Shown here one piece after another: positions 10,679 to 21,660 of a stretch of 64,000 nucleotides of DNA. The DNA is from Chlorocebus sabaeus (Eukaryota > Chordata > Mammalia > Primates > Cercopithecidae). The notes beneath the pieces are model-generated. The model had not been told where the DNA came from. It saw only the letters and a program-made list of their open reading frames with translations, and ran no database searches. The number at the start of each line of letters is the position of its first letter. The stretch's first letter is position 1. The DNA lies in assembly GCF_047675955.1 (NCBI RefSeq), contig NC_132923.1, positions 85,781,637-85,845,636 of the forward strand. Direction: 5' to 3'. The translations under genes and the position numbers were made by a program.

Positions 10679-12115
10679 GAGGGATTAAAGATTTAAATGA
10701 CAGACCTCAAACCAGAAAAATTCTAGAAGAAAACCTAGGAAATATCCTTCTTGACACTGGCTTTGGCAAATAACTTTTGGCTATGTCCCCAAAAGCAATT
10801 GCAACCAAAGTAAAAATTGACAAGTGAGACCTAATTAAACTAACGAGCTTCACAGCAAAAGAAACTATCGGCAGTCAAAAGACAATCTACAGAATGGAAG
10901 AAAGTATTCGGAAACTATCCCTATGACAAAGGTCTAATATCCAGAATCTATCAGGAACTTAACAAGCAAAAAACAAAGAACCCCATTTAAAAATGGGCAA
11001 AGGACATGAACAGACACCTCTCAAGAGAAGACATATAAGCAGCCAATAAACATATGAAAAAATGCTCATCATCACTAATCATCAGAGAAATGAAAATTAA
11101 AACCATAGTGAGATAGCATATCATACCAGTCAGAATGGCTATTTTAAAAAGTCAAAAAACAACAGATGCTGGCAAGGCTGCAGAGAAAAGGGAACACTTG
11201 TACACTGTTGGTGAGAATGTAAATTAGTTCCACCACTGTGGAAAGCAGTTTGGAAATGTCTCAAAGACATCTCCTAAAACAGAACTACCATTCTACCCAG
11301 CAATCCCATTACTGGGTATATACCCAAAGGAAAAAAAATCATTGTACTGAAAAGATACATGCACTTCCATGTTCATCACCACACTATTCACAATAGCAAT
11401 GACATGGAATCAACCTAGGTGCCCATCAGTGGTGGATAGGATGAAGAACATGTGGTACTCATGATAAAGAAAATCATGGAATAATACACAGCCATGAAAA
11501 ATAATGAAATCATGTCATTATCAGCAACGTGGATGAGCTGGACATTATAATCCTAAAACAATTAATGTAAGAACAGGAAACCAAACACTGCATGGTTTCA
11601 CTTATAAATGGGAGCTAAACATTGAGCATACATGGACATAAAAAAGGAAAAATAGACACTACAGACTACCAGATTGGGCCTCGGGGTGTGCTATGGGTTG
11701 AAAACCGACCTGTTGGATACTGTGCTCACTACCTGGGTGTAATATACCCATGTAACAAACCTGTATATGTACTCCCTGTATCTAAAATACAAGTTGAATT
11801 TTTTTTTTTTTTTTTTTTTTTTTAAAGACAGAGTTTTGCTCTTGTTGCCCAGGCTGGGAGTGCAATGGTGCGATCTTGGCTCACTGCAACCTCTGCCTCC
11901 TGGGTTCAAGTGATTCTCCTGCCTCAGCCTCTGAAGTAGCTGGTGTTACAGGCGTGTGCCACCATGCCTGGCTAATTTTTGTATTTTGGGGTTTCACCAT
12001 TTTGGCCAGGCTGGTCTTGAACTCCTGACCTGGTGATCCACCCTCCTTAGCCTCCCAAAGTACTGGGATTACAAGTGTGAGCCACCAGGCCCGGCCAAAG
12101 TTGAAATTTTTAAAA
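10679..12115 (+). mobile_element. 5'-truncated L1 with 10-bp target duplication
   Basis: Starts mid-ORF2 (GGATTAAAGATTTAAATG) and continues through the conserved C-terminal ORF2 text (CTGGCAAGGCTGCAGAGAAA, CCCATTACTGGGTATA). It ends with the L1 3' UTR and an AAGTTGAAATTT poly-A junction. The flanks AAGAATTTTG (10669-10678 and 12116-12125) are the target duplication, so it is an independent insertion and not the missing 3' part of the L1 at 1-6746. ORF2 is broken. An Alu sits in its 3' end. Confidence 0.9.
11800..12096 (-). mobile_element. Alu at the L1 3' end
   Basis: An antisense Alu with a leading T-run. The L1 terminal text AAGTTGAATTTT/AAAGTTGAAATTTT is duplicated on either side, showing insertion into the L1 tail region. 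Confidence 0.9.
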
Positions 12116-12289
12116 AAGAATTTTGTCTCAGAATACAATGATAATAAGTGTAGTACATTTAACATTTTGCATACAAAAATTAAACAATCTTAATTTGAAA
12201 TGCCTGTAGGACTTTGGGTACACAGATCTTTAAATTAAATTTCCATATTAAAATCTCTTATGTAGTCTGAATTTGCAAGAACCAGGATT

Positions 12290-12845
12290 GTGTTGTGACA
12301 AGAATTTGGGCTTTGTAGAGCTGGGTTAAAATCATGGCTTCTTAATAGCTGTGTGAGATTGATTAGGTTATGTAACTACTAAGAGTCTCAATTTTACTCA
12401 TCTGCAAAGTAGAAATAAAAATACCAACTCAAGGCTGGGAGCAGTGGTTCATGCCTGTAATCCCAGGATTTTGGGAGGCCGAGGTGCGCGGATCATTTGA
12501 GGTCAGGAGCTTGAGACCAGCCTAGCCAACATAGTGAAACCCCATCTCTACTAAAAACACAAAAATTAGCTGGGTGTGGTGGCAGGTGTCTGTAATCCCA
12601 GCTACTTGGGAGGCTGAGGCATGAGAATCTCTTGAACCCGGGAGATGGAGGTTGCAGTGAGCCGAGATCGCGCCACTGCACTGCTAGCCTGGGCGTCAGA
12701 GCGAGACTCTGTCTCAAAAAAACAAACAAACAAAAAACACAAACAACAACAACAACAAAACCTCAAAAGATTGTTTGAAGAATTATATTACATAATGTAT
12801 CTAAATGCCTAGCTTATACTAGGGTCTATAATAAAGGCTATTTCT
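12290..12845 (+). repeat. MIR SINE split by an Alu
   Basis: The 5' part shows the MIR core (TAATAGCTGTGTGAGATTGA, CTCAATTTTACTCATCTGCAA). The 3' part resumes after the Alu (AAAGATTGTTTGAAGAATT, AATGCCTAGCTTATACTAGG). The order and spacing follow the MIR consensus. Confidence 0.75.
12433..12765 (+). mobile_element. Alu inserted in MIR
   Basis: A complete dimeric Alu with a CAAACAAACAACAACAAC-type tail. MIR text flanks both sides. Confidence 0.9.
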
Positions 12846-12919
12846 CCTTTGTGTAAATATAGTAATGACAAGTTTTTCCTTTTCAAAACGTTTTAAAAAT
12901 GTATTTGATTTTATTTATT

Positions 12920-13220
12920 TTGTTTTGTTTTATAATTTGACGGACTCTTGCTCTATTGCCCAGGCTGGAATGCAGTGGCACAGTCATAACTCACTGCAGC
13001 CTCAAACTCCTGGACTAAAGCAATCTTCCCACCTCAGCCTGCTGAGTAGCTAGGACTGCAGGTGCACGCTACCTCACCCGGTTAATTAAAAAAAAAAAAA
13101 AAAGTTATGGAGATGGAGTCTCACTTTGTTGCTTAGACTGGCCTCACACTCCTGGCTTCATGTAGTCTTCCTCCCTCAGCCTCACAAAGTGCCAGGATAA
13201 CAAGTGTGAGCCCAACTGAA
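12920..13220 (-). mobile_element. AluJ, antisense
   Basis: An old Alu type, judged from CATAACTCACTGCAGCCTCA and the A-rich linker that has become a 16-A run. Strongly diverged. Confidence 0.85.
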
Positions 13221-13466
13221 AAGTTTTAAATGTAATTGTAAACTCTAAATACTGAAGCTTTTTAATGAAAGTGTTACAGAAAAATGCATTCCATAATCTT
13301 CTTGAAAAATTGTATTAATTGCACCCATGATTTAATTTAAAATAAGTTGTTCATAGCCAGTGGTTGATTAAACTCAGATTTATTTAAAGTTCCTTTTTTC
13401 CGTTTTAAAAAAACTACTTTGTATATGCCCATGTTTTACAGATCCTAAAGTTAAATCAAAATGAAA

Positions 13467-13945
13467 GGCCAGGCCCAGTGACTGTAATCCAAGCAGTTTT
13501 GGGAGGCTGAGGCAGGTGGATCACCTGATGTCAGGTGTTCGAGACCAGCCTGGCCAATACGGTGAAACCTCATCTTTAATAAAAATACAAACAAATTAGC
13601 CAGGCGTGGTGGCGGGCACCTGTATTTCCAGCTACTCGGGAGGCTGAGGTAGGAGAATGGCGTGAACCTGGGAGATGGAGCTTGCAATGAGCTGAGATAG
13701 TGCCACTGCACTCCCGCCTGGGCAACAGAGGGAGACTCTGTCTCAAAAACAACAACAACAACAACAACAACAATTACCCTGGCGTGGTGGTGCATGCCTG
13801 TAATCCTAGCTACCCGGGAGGCTGAGGCAGGAGAATCACTGGAACCTGGGAGGCAGAGGCTGCAGTGAGCCAAGATCCCGCCACTGCACTCCAGCCTGGG
13901 TGACAGAGCAAGACTCTGTCTCAAAAAATAAAATAAAATAAAAAT
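13467..13945 (+). mobile_element. Trimeric Alu (left-right-right)
   Basis: A normal left and right monomer (13467-13745) is followed by an (AAC)n linker (13749-13772) and then a second right monomer (CTGGCGTGGTGGTGCATGCC to CAAGACTCTGTCTC) with its own A-rich tail. No second left monomer is present, so this is not simply one Alu nested in another. Confidence 0.85.
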
Positions 13946-14099
13946 AACAATAGCATACAAATACATATTTGTATTTATATATGTAAACACACATACACAT
14001 ACACTCTACACATGAAAATATATCAAACTAAAATATCCACTTGATGTGTTAAGCACCACTGGCCAGTTTGAATTTTTTTATTTTTTATTTTTATTTTTA

Positions 14100-14278
14100 A
14101 AATTATTATTATTATTTTTTTAAATTTTTCCTGAGACAGAGTTTTGCTTTGTTGCCCAGGCTGGAGTGCGGTGGCATGAACATGGCTCACTGCAGCCTCG
14201 AACTCCTGGGCTCAAGCAATCCTCTGGTCTTGGTCTCCCCAAGCACTGGGATTACAGGCATGAGCCATGGCACATAGC
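14100..14278 (-). mobile_element. Old Alu monomer, antisense
   Basis: One monomer-sized unit (GAGACAGAGTTTTGCTTTG to GATTACAGGCATGAGCC) after a T-rich stretch. J-type features (GCAGCCTCGAACTCCTGGGC). Confidence 0.7.
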
Positions 14279-14885
14279 TTGAAATTTCATTGAAACAATT
14301 TAACCATGTTAGAACTATTTCAATCATTTATTTATATAGTTGAGGCATTTTGAGAGTGAGGATACTTACTTACTAACATTTTATTTTATTAACTTAAACA
14401 TTTTTAATGTTTTTTTTTTTTTTTGTAAATAACTTTCATTTACAACATTTCCAAATAAATGTTTGTATAGCCCGGTTATTTAATAAATATCCACAAGATG
14501 GTGCCATGGTTAACATGTTAACATGGGAATTTAAGAATTAAAAAGTAGAAGTCTTTGATGCATCATTGTATATGACAAAATTACCATCAATTTTTATGCT
14601 CTTATTATAATAGTACTCAGGCATTTCAGATGTTCAAATTGCTACATTTCATTACCAAAATTTTTTATTATTTGTAAACATATATTTCCTCATATGGAAT
14701 ATTAAGTAATAAAATGGTATGCAAGTTGCAAACACAAACATAAATTGGACCTTTTATACTTCATAGATTAATGGATATGTTTTTAATGATCTCCTCAATT
14801 TTTAATGCCAGGATTTAAAATAATATTCAAATGGTGTCCCTTTAACTAGTTTAAGTTAAACCTAGTTATTGGCAAGGTCTTTGCT
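14279..14885. other. Unassigned AT-rich stretch
   Basis: AT-rich sequence with a T-run near 14410-14424. No gene or named repeat recognised. Confidence 0.5.
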
Positions 14886-14889
14886 AGCT

Positions 14890-15193
14890 ACAGACTGAAT
14901 TGAGTCCCTCCTAGATTCATTTGTTGAAGTCCTAACCCCCACTGTGATATCTGGAGATGAGATATTTTGGGAGGTAAAGTTAATCAGTTCTTGAGAGTGG
15001 AGTTCTCATGATGGAATTAGTGCCTTTATAGGAAGAGACACCAGAGAGCTTGCTTTCTCTCTCTCCACCATGGAGATCACAGCTAGAAGATAGCCATCTG
15101 CTTGCCAGGAGGAGATCCTTTACCAGAAACTGACTGTGGTAGTACACTGATGTCAGACTCCCAGCCTTCAGAACTGTGAGAAGATAAATGTCT
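14890..15193 (+). mobile_element. MaLR-like LTR remnant (MLT1 type)
   Basis: Carries the order typical of MaLR LTRs: TTGAAGTCCTAACCCCCA, GAATTAGTGCCTTTATAGGA, AGAGACACCAGAGAGCTTGC, CCAGCCTTCAGAACTGTGAG, then GATAAATG. It lacks a clear end and is followed by an Alu. The family name is tentative. Confidence 0.5.
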
Positions 15194-15500
15194 GGGTCAG
15201 GTGCAGTGTCTCATGCCTGTAATCCTAGAACTTTGGGAGGCCGAGTCAGGAGGATTACTTGAGGCCAGGAGTTTGAGACCAGGGCAACATAGTGAGACCC
15301 CTATCTCTACAAAAAAAAAAAAAAAAAAATTAATTAGCCTGATGTGGCAGCTCACACCTGTAGTCCCAGCTATTTGAAGTCTGAGGCAGGAAGATGGTTT
15401 GAGCCCTAGAGTTCAAGGCTGTCATGAACACCACTGCACTCCAGCCTGGACAGCAAAGTGAGACCCTGTCTCTAAAAAAAGCGAGACAAAACAAAAAATA
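15194..15500 (+). mobile_element. AluJ
   Basis: Older Alu with GGTCAGGTGCAGTGTCTCAT, a shortened left monomer and GAGTTCAAGGCTGTCATGAA in the right arm. Confidence 0.85.
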
Positions 15501-16108
15501 ACAAGAATGCTACAAAGTCTTGTGTATGCCTCACTCATATTCACTACTTGTAAATGTTCTGCTACTTAAAAAAAAACCTTTCTCTCTCTCGCTTTCTCTC
15601 TCCCCCTACATACACACACATACATACATATTTAGGATATATAAGTATATTTGTGCATTTATGGATAGAATTTCCTGAGTCACTTGAGATTGAGAGTTAT
15701 AGATATGATGTTCCAAAATACTTCTGTGTATATTTCCTACGAATAAGAAAACTCATGCTTCTATATTCACAATGCAATTAGCAAATTTAGAAAATTTAAC
15801 ATCAATACATTAGTATTATCTAATGTATAGTCCATGTTCAATTTTTGCCAATTTTCTAGTAATGCCCCTTATGGCATTTTTTTTCCTTGATTCACAATTT
15901 AATCTAGGCTTACATCTTACATTTTGTTGCCACAGCACTTTCACATCCTTTTAATCTGGAATGATTTTCATCCTTTCTTTGTCTTTCAATGATACTCATT
16001 ATTTTTAAAGCATACAGCCCAGTTGTTTTGCAAAATATCCCTGTTTGGATTTGTCTGATGTTTCCTTATGATTAGGTTCAGGTTATACATTTTTGGCCAA
16101 ATACTACA

Positions 16109-16473
16109 TGATATGGTTGGGCTCTGTGTCCCCACCCAAATCTCATGTCAAATTGTAATTCCCAGTGTTGAGGGGGTGGACATGGAGGGAAGATGATTGG
16201 ATCACGGGGGTGGATTTCCCCCTTGCTGTTCTTGTGATAGTGAATGAGTTCTCATGAGATCTGGTTGTTTAAAAATGTGTAGCACTTCCTGCTTCACTAG
16301 CTTTCTCCTGCCGCCACATGAAGATGTGCTTGCTTCCCTTCCATCATGATTGTAAGTTTCCTGAGACCTCCAGAGCCATGCTTTTTGTACAGCCTGTGGA
16401 ACTGTGAGTGGAACTTTGTAAATTACCCAGTCTCAGGTAGTTCTTTATAGCAGTGTGAGAACGAACTAATATA
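16109..16473 (+). mobile_element. Solo LTR, MST/THE1-type (ERVL-MaLR)
   Basis: Starts TGATATGGTTGGGCTCTGTG and contains CCCACCCAAATCTCATGTCA, TTGTGATAGTGAATGAG, the CCATCATGATTGTAAG block and AATTACCCAGTCTCAGG. It ends near GAACTAATA, the standard MST/THE1 order. The heptamer TACTACA lies on both sides (16102-16108 and 16472-16478), of which about 5 bp is the target duplication. No internal retroviral sequence remains, so it is a solo LTR left by recombination. Confidence 0.88.
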
Positions 16474-16572
16474 CTACATAAGTGATCATGTCAGTTTGCC
16501 CCATAATCTGTAAGTAATTCGTAAAGACATAGTTGGAGACTATGTAAATATATTGTTTCTCTTCAAACTTTC

Positions 16573-16597
16573 TTTCCTTCTTTCTTCTTTCTTTCTC

Positions 16598-16656
<59 letters not shown>

Positions 16657-16685
16657 GTTTCTTTCTTTCTTTCCTTCTTTCTTTT
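16573..16685 (+). repeat. (TTTC)n microsatellite
   Basis: A roughly 110-base pyrimidine tract of mostly perfect CTTT units, the expanded tail of the adjoining Alu; probably length-polymorphic. Confidence 0.92.
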
Positions 16686-16968
16686 TGTGACAGGATCTTG
16701 CTCCATTACTCGCACTGGAGTGCGGTGGCACAATCTCAGCTCACGGAGCCTCTATTTCCTGGGTTCTAGTGATCCTCCTGCCTCAGTCTCCTGAGTATCT
16801 GAGACTACAGGCACACACTGCCATGCCTGGCTAATTTTTGTATTTTTTATAGAGATGGGGGTCTCACTATGTTGCCTAGGTTGGTCTCGAACTCCTGGGC
16901 TCAAGTGATGCACCCATCTTGGCCTCCCAAAGTGCTGGGATTACAGGCATGAGCCACCATACCTGGCC
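16573..16968 (-). mobile_element. AluJ with (TTTC)n tail and 9-bp target duplication
   Basis: An antisense Alu whose poly-A tail has become a (TTTC)n microsatellite (16573-16685). CAAACTTTC at 16564-16572 and 16969-16977 is the target duplication. Confidence 0.9.
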
Positions 16969-17057
16969 CAAACTTTCATTGAATAGTTTTAGTATCCATG
17001 GATGATTCTTGTCTGAACCAGTTATTACTATAATTCTTGAAAAAAAGAGTGATTTTT

Positions 17058-17350
17058 CTTTTTTTTTTTTTTGAGACAGGGTTTCACTCCCATCACCCAG
17101 GCTGGAGTGCAGTGGCATGCTTTCAGCTCACTACAACCTCTGCTTCCTGGGCTCAAGTGATCTTCCTGCCTCAGCCTCCAAAGTAGTTAGACTATAGGTG
17201 TGCCACCATGCCTAGCTAATTTTTTATATTTTTAGTAGAGACGGGGTTTCTTCATGTTGGCCAGGCTGGTGATCTGCTGACCTCAAGTGATCTGCCCATC
17301 TCGGCCTCCCAAAGTGCTGGGATTACAGACATGAGCCACCACGCCCAGCC
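17058..17350 (-). mobile_element. Alu with target duplication
   Basis: An antisense Alu flanked by AAAAGAGTGATTTTTC (left, ending at 17057) and AAAAGTGATTTTCC (17351-17364). Confidence 0.88.
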
Positions 17351-17456
17351 AAAAGTGATTTTCCTAACACTCTTATTTCTCCTGTATTTATTACTTATCA
17401 TTCTCCTGTAGGGAAGGGCTTTCCCTTTTCTCTTATTCGTTATAATAATAATAATA

Positions 17457-17745
17457 GGTTGGGCATGGTGGCTCATGCCTGTAGTCCCAGCACTTTGGGA
17501 GGCCGAGGCGGGCGGATCACAAGGTCAAGAGATCAAGACCATCTGGCCAACATGGTGAAACGCCATCTCCACTAAAAATATAAAAATTAGCTGGGTGTGG
17601 TGGCACACGCCTGAAGTCTCAGCTACCTGGGAGGCTGAGGCAGGAGAATCGCTTGAACCCGGGGGGTGGAGGTTGCAGTGAGCTGAGACCGTGCCACTGC
17701 ACTCCAGTCTAGTGAGAGAGTGAGACTCCACCTCAAAAATAATAA
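17457..17745 (+). mobile_element. Alu (S/Y-like)
   Basis: A full Alu (GGTTGGGCATGGTGGCTCAT to CACCTCAAAAATAATAATAG) inserted in an AAT-rich site of the ancient L1. Confidence 0.9.
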
Positions 17746-18540
17746 TAGTAATACGAATTTATTATTTTATTAATAATAAGAACATTTGTGTTAATTATTT
17801 TTATATTTATTTTATCCTGTAGGTTATAATCCATTGTTATCCTTATTCATTTTGATGTTCAAATTGTCTCTGATTTGGCCTGTGGGAGCCCCTTCAATTT
17901 GGCTTTGTGTTTTTTTGGCACATACACATGCTTTTTTTTAGCACTTTCTTACTCTGACATATCAAGATGCTCCATACTCAGCTTTTACTTTCCAGCCTCA
18001 GCCCTGGGCTCTACCATTTTTATTGCTACTGGAGTATCATTGCTTTTATTAAAGGCCCTTGTAGGAAAAGTGCTGAAGGAAATGGTAATTTCATATTGTT
18101 CAACCAAATATATACACATATATGTTCCCACAATTAGAACCCTGACTACCCACAGCATCACAGCATCAATGTATTTACTAAATTACTCAATCCAGCAATA
18201 CACATAAAATAGTCAAGAATTATTATATCCATAACAGCAGAAAAATAACCCAATAAACCTGCCAAAAGAGGTTGAATTTTTTTGAGAGTTCTATTTGTTT
18301 TTAGACTGCAGTCATAAAGTCAAAGAACTGGGTTCAAAAGTTACCTAGATATTTTTTTCTCTTTAGAGTAGTTAAGTTATTCATTTGAAATATAGTTAGC
18401 TTGTTTTCTTCGCTTGCATTCAATTCTGGGGGTTTATTCCTATTTTTCTTGATTTTATTTCATCTCTTGAAGTACAAAATATTAACATGATTCCAAAAGT
18501 CAACACTGCATTAAAAGGTATACTCAAAGAAGTGTTATTT

Positions 18541-18990
18541 CCTTAGTTATCTATTGCTGTCCAAAACTGACTGGGTTAAGACAATAATCATTTACTGTCC
18601 CTCACACTTTCAGTGGACCAAGAATTTGGAAGACTTGACTAGGGCTGGAAGATCTGCTTGTAAGGTATCTTACTTACTCACATGGCAGCTTGGTGCTAGT
18701 TGTTGGTTTCTCTCTCTATGTAGGCCTTTCCCTGGGGCTGCTTGACTGTTTTCACAACATGGTGGCTGACTTCCCCAAGAGAGAAAGACCAAAGTAAATC
18801 TGAGACCAAAAGAGAAGCTGCAATGTCTTGTATCACCTAGCCTTGAAAATTACACATACTGTTAGGTCCATCATAGTATAGTGGTGGAACACAGCAGCCC
18901 TGATTCAGAGTGAGAAGACTGCAAAAGAGCATGAATAGCAGGAGGTGGACATCACTGGGGGCCATCATGAAGGCTGTCTACAATAACCTA
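18541..18990 (-). mobile_element. MaLR-like LTR remnant (tentative)
   Basis: Starts TTAGTTATCTATTGCTGTCC and contains TTTACTGTCCCTCACACTTT, ACTCACATGGCAGCTTGG, CCTTTCCCTGGGGCTGCTTG and CACAACATGGTGGCTGACTT, a series common to old mammalian LTR repeats of MLT1 type. The family and orientation are uncertain. Confidence 0.4.
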
Positions 18991-18999
18991 TCTAGCCCT

Positions 19000-19930
19000 T
19001 TCACCTTATTTTCTCCCACCAATCCTAGGTAGTCAATTATATCAGTTACTTGTTTGTTTGTCATATGCTTCTCTTTTTTGTAAAAATAAGGAGATATGTG
19101 TATATTCTCTTATTTATCCTTTATCACACAAAAGGTAACATATTTACTCTTCTTACAGTTTATTTTTTTCCACATTATACTATATCCTGGAAACCCCTCC
19201 ATTTTTGTTCATACAGATCTTCTTTATTCTCTTTTATAGCTGAACAGAGTGGATGTACCACAATTTATTCAACTAATCTCCTATGTATGAGTATATATGT
19301 TTGTTTCAATATTCTGTAATTAAAAATAAGGGAGCAACAAATAACCTTGTACATATGTATTTTTGTATTGTTGGAGATGTGTCATTATGGCAAATTCTTA
19401 GACATGGGATTGCTAATCAAAGGATAAATGTGTTCATAACTTGTTAGATATTGCCATATTATCCTCTATAGGGAAGATAGTATTTTTTTTTTTTTTTGAG
19501 ATGGAGTCTCACATTGTCCCCCAGGCTGTAGTACAACGGTACGATCTCAGCTCACTGCAACCTCCGCCTCCCAAGTTCAAGCAATTTTCCTGCCTTAGCT
19601 TCCCAAGTAGCTGGGACTACAGGCGTGTGCTATCATGCCCAGCTAAGTTTTTGTATTTTTAGTAGAAACAGGGCTTCACCATGTTGCCCAGGATGGTCTC
19701 AAACTCCTGACCTCAAGTGATCTGCCCACCTCTGCCTCCCAAAGTGCTGGGATTACAGACGTCACCCATCATGCCTGACTGGGAAAATACTACTTTGCAT
19801 TCCCATCAACAAAGTATGAGAGCACTTGTTTCCTGATAGCCTCTCCAACACATTGTGTTGAAAAGTTTGTCAAGTTTGGTCAATTTGCAGGTGAGAAATT
19901 GTATCACAGTGTAGTTTTTGACCTGAACAG
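19000..19930 (-). mobile_element. Ancient L1M ORF2 3' region, antisense
   Basis: Shows the antisense L1 series: ATGTACCACAATTTATTCAA, AATAACCTTGTACATATG, TTAGATATTGCC[Alu]CATTCCCATCAAC and CCTCTCCAACACATTGTG. This is the same block as 9511-9780. Confidence 0.65.
19483..19780 (-). mobile_element. Alu in L1M
   Basis: An antisense Alu flanked by GGGAAGATAGTA (19471-19482) and GGGAAAATACTA (from 19781), the diverged target duplication. Confidence 0.88.
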
Positions 19931-20525
19931 CTCCCCTAAATATTTCGTGTAGTGCAGGTCTGCTAGCCATGAATTTTCTCAATTTTTGTTTATTTGGGAA
20001 TGACTTAAGTTCTCCTTCAGTTTTGAAAGATGGTTTTGCTGAATATGGAATTCTTGTCAGACAGTCTTTTTAGCACTTAAAATATGTCATCCCATACCTT
20101 CTCACTTCCATGGTTTCTTATAAGGAATCAGCTATTAAATTTATTAAGGATACCTTTCACATGATAAGTTGCATCTCCTTGGCTGTTTTCAGTATTCTCT
20201 ATTTGTCTTTCAATAGTTTGATTACGATGTGTCTAGGTGTGGATCTCTTTGAATTTATTCTACTTGGAGTCCATATAGCTACTTCAATATGTAGATATGT
20301 TTTTAAATAACATTTGGGAAGTTTTCAGCTATTATTTCTTCAAATATTTTTTCTTCCCTGGAAATAATACTTAAATATTTTATTTCACTTCTCTGGAATT
20401 CCCATTATGCATATGTTGATCTTCTTGATGGGGTTCCACAGGTCTCTGAAACTCTATTTATTTTTGTTCATTTTCTTTCTTTCTGTTCCTCAAACCAGAT
20501 AATCTCAATTGTGCATTCTCATATT
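19931..20525 (-). mobile_element. Ancient L1M ORF1 region, antisense
   Basis: Antisense ORF1-type text: TCAGCTATTATTTCTTCAAA, TTCCCATTATGCATATGTTG, GGGTTCCACAGGTCTCTGAA, TTTCTTTCTGTTCCTC. No intact frame. Confidence 0.6.
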
Positions 20526-20544
20526 CACAATGGTATATATACAT

Positions 20545-20740
20545 AATGCATAATGTCAGTCCCAGAAGGAAAGAAGAAAGAGAAAGGAGCAGAAAAAATT
20601 ACTGAAGAAATAATGGACCAAAATTGCTGAAATTTTACTCCAAAACATTAGTTTACACATTAAAGAAGCTTAATGGACTCTGAGCAGGGTTAACTCAAAG
20701 AAATCTACACCTAGACACAATTGTAGGCTTCTATAAGCCA
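20545..20740 (+). mobile_element. Ancient L1M ORF1 fragment, sense
   Basis: Sense ORF1 text: GTCCCAGAAGGAAAGAAGAA, GAAGAAATAATGGACCAAAA, TAACTCAAAGAAATCTACAC. It covers the same part of L1 as the antisense piece just upstream, giving an inverted pair. Confidence 0.6.
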
Positions 20741-21048
20741 GGTTTATGTTTTCTTTGGCAACACAATTTCCCAAAATACTTTAGGAAATATTTAGTAGAT
20801 TTCTGACTTGCTTCCAAAAAGTTCTATGTGCTAATAATCACACTGCAAAATTGTTTTCTCAAGACTAATTTATTTGCATATTTGTCTGTACAAGACCTAT
20901 CCTTTCCTAATTTAATGGCAGCTATCTTGAGTCCATTTAAATTAATAACAGGTTTGGTTGGGAAGGCATCATCTTTAATCTAATCTTTGCAGATATATTA
21001 GCTGCAATTTTTCTGGAAGAGAAATCTAAATGGAAGAAGCTGTTTTTC

Positions 21049-21335
21049 TTTTTTCTTTTCTTTTTTTTCTTTTTTCTTTTTTTTTTTTTTTTTGAGACGG
21101 AGTCTTGCTCAGACGCCCAGGCTGGAGTGCAGGTTCACGCCATTCTCCTGCCTCAGCCTCCCGAGTAGCTGGGACTACAGGCGCCTGCCACCTCGCCCGG
21201 CTAGTTTTTTGTATTTTTAGTAGAGACGGGGTTTCACCGTGTTAGCCAGGATGGTCTCAATCTGCTGACCTCGTGATCCGCCCGTCTCAGCCTCCCAAAG
21301 TGCTGGGATTACAGGCGTGAGCCACCACGCCCGGC
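21049..21335 (-). mobile_element. AluYR-like young Alu (Old World monkey diagnostic)
   Basis: Little-diverged Alu. The right monomer reads GCCACCTCGCCCGGCTAGTT in antisense instead of the human AluY form (CCACCACG followed by GGCTAATTTT), a variant of the cercopithecid AluYR lineage. CpG sites are largely preserved. It is flanked by AGAAGCTGTTTTTC (21035-21048) and AGAAGCTGATTTTC (21336-21349). About 38 bases are missing after GGCTGGAGTGCAG. The tail is a mixed T/C run. Confidence 0.92.
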
Positions 21336-21377
21336 AGAAGCTGATTTTCAAGGAAACATATCTGCTCCCTCCAACCA

Positions 21378-21656
21378 GCACATGGACCAGTACTTGGTGG
21401 CCTGTTAGGAACAGGCCCACGGAGCAGGAGACGAGGCAGGCAAGCGAGCATTACTGCCTGAGTTCTGCCTTCTGTCAGATCAGCTGCGGCACTAGATTCT
21501 TACAGGAGTGCGAACCCTATTGTGAACTGTGTGTGCGAGGATCTAGGTTGTGCGCTCCTTAGAAGAATCAACCATTCCTGCCCCCACCCCCAGCCCTGCG
21601 GAAAAATTGTCTTCCATGAAACCAGTCCCTGGTGTCAAAAGGGTTAGGGACCGCTG
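21378..21656 (-). mobile_element. hAT-type non-autonomous DNA transposon remnant
   Basis: Contains GGCCTGTTAGGAACAGGCC, GATCAGCTGCGGCACTAGAT, CGAACCCTATTGTGAACTG and AAAATTGTCTTCCATGAAAC. It ends GTTAGGGACCGCTG, whose complement CAGCGGTCCCTAAC is a hAT-like terminus. The left end is not recognisable. I know this as a widely dispersed mammalian repeat but cannot give its family name. Confidence 0.6.
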
Positions 21657-21660
21657 CTCT

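Larger units (their letters stand above)
15503..18540 (-). mobile_element. Ancient L1M-type 3' region, antisense, multiply interrupted
   Basis: The text runs colinearly with a known old-L1 3' UTR read in antisense. It includes a (TC)n/(AC)n patch (15580-15640), AATCTAGGCTTACATCTTAC, TTTGTCTGATGTTTCCTTATG, AGACTATGTAAATAT, GGAAGGGCTTTCCCTT and GTATACTCAAAGAAGTG. It resumes cleanly on each side of a MaLR solo LTR (16109-16473) and three Alus. The same region recurs at 53280-54600 and 62195-63420. I cannot name the subfamily. Confidence 0.65.

Noticed and set aside
10679..12115. 3' continuation of the L1 at 1-6746
   Set aside because: It has its own 10-bp target duplication (AAGAATTTTG) and a 5' truncation point, so it is a separate insertion.
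13451..13990. 179-codon open frame on the minus strand with LRQSLALSPRLECSGGILAHC
   Set aside because: This is the typical antisense-Alu reading frame; the same peptide family appears throughout the window wherever Alus are antisense.
16573..16690. CRISPR-like or tandem-repeat array
   Set aside because: Perfect tetranucleotide microsatellite in an Alu tail of a primate genome; no spacer structure.
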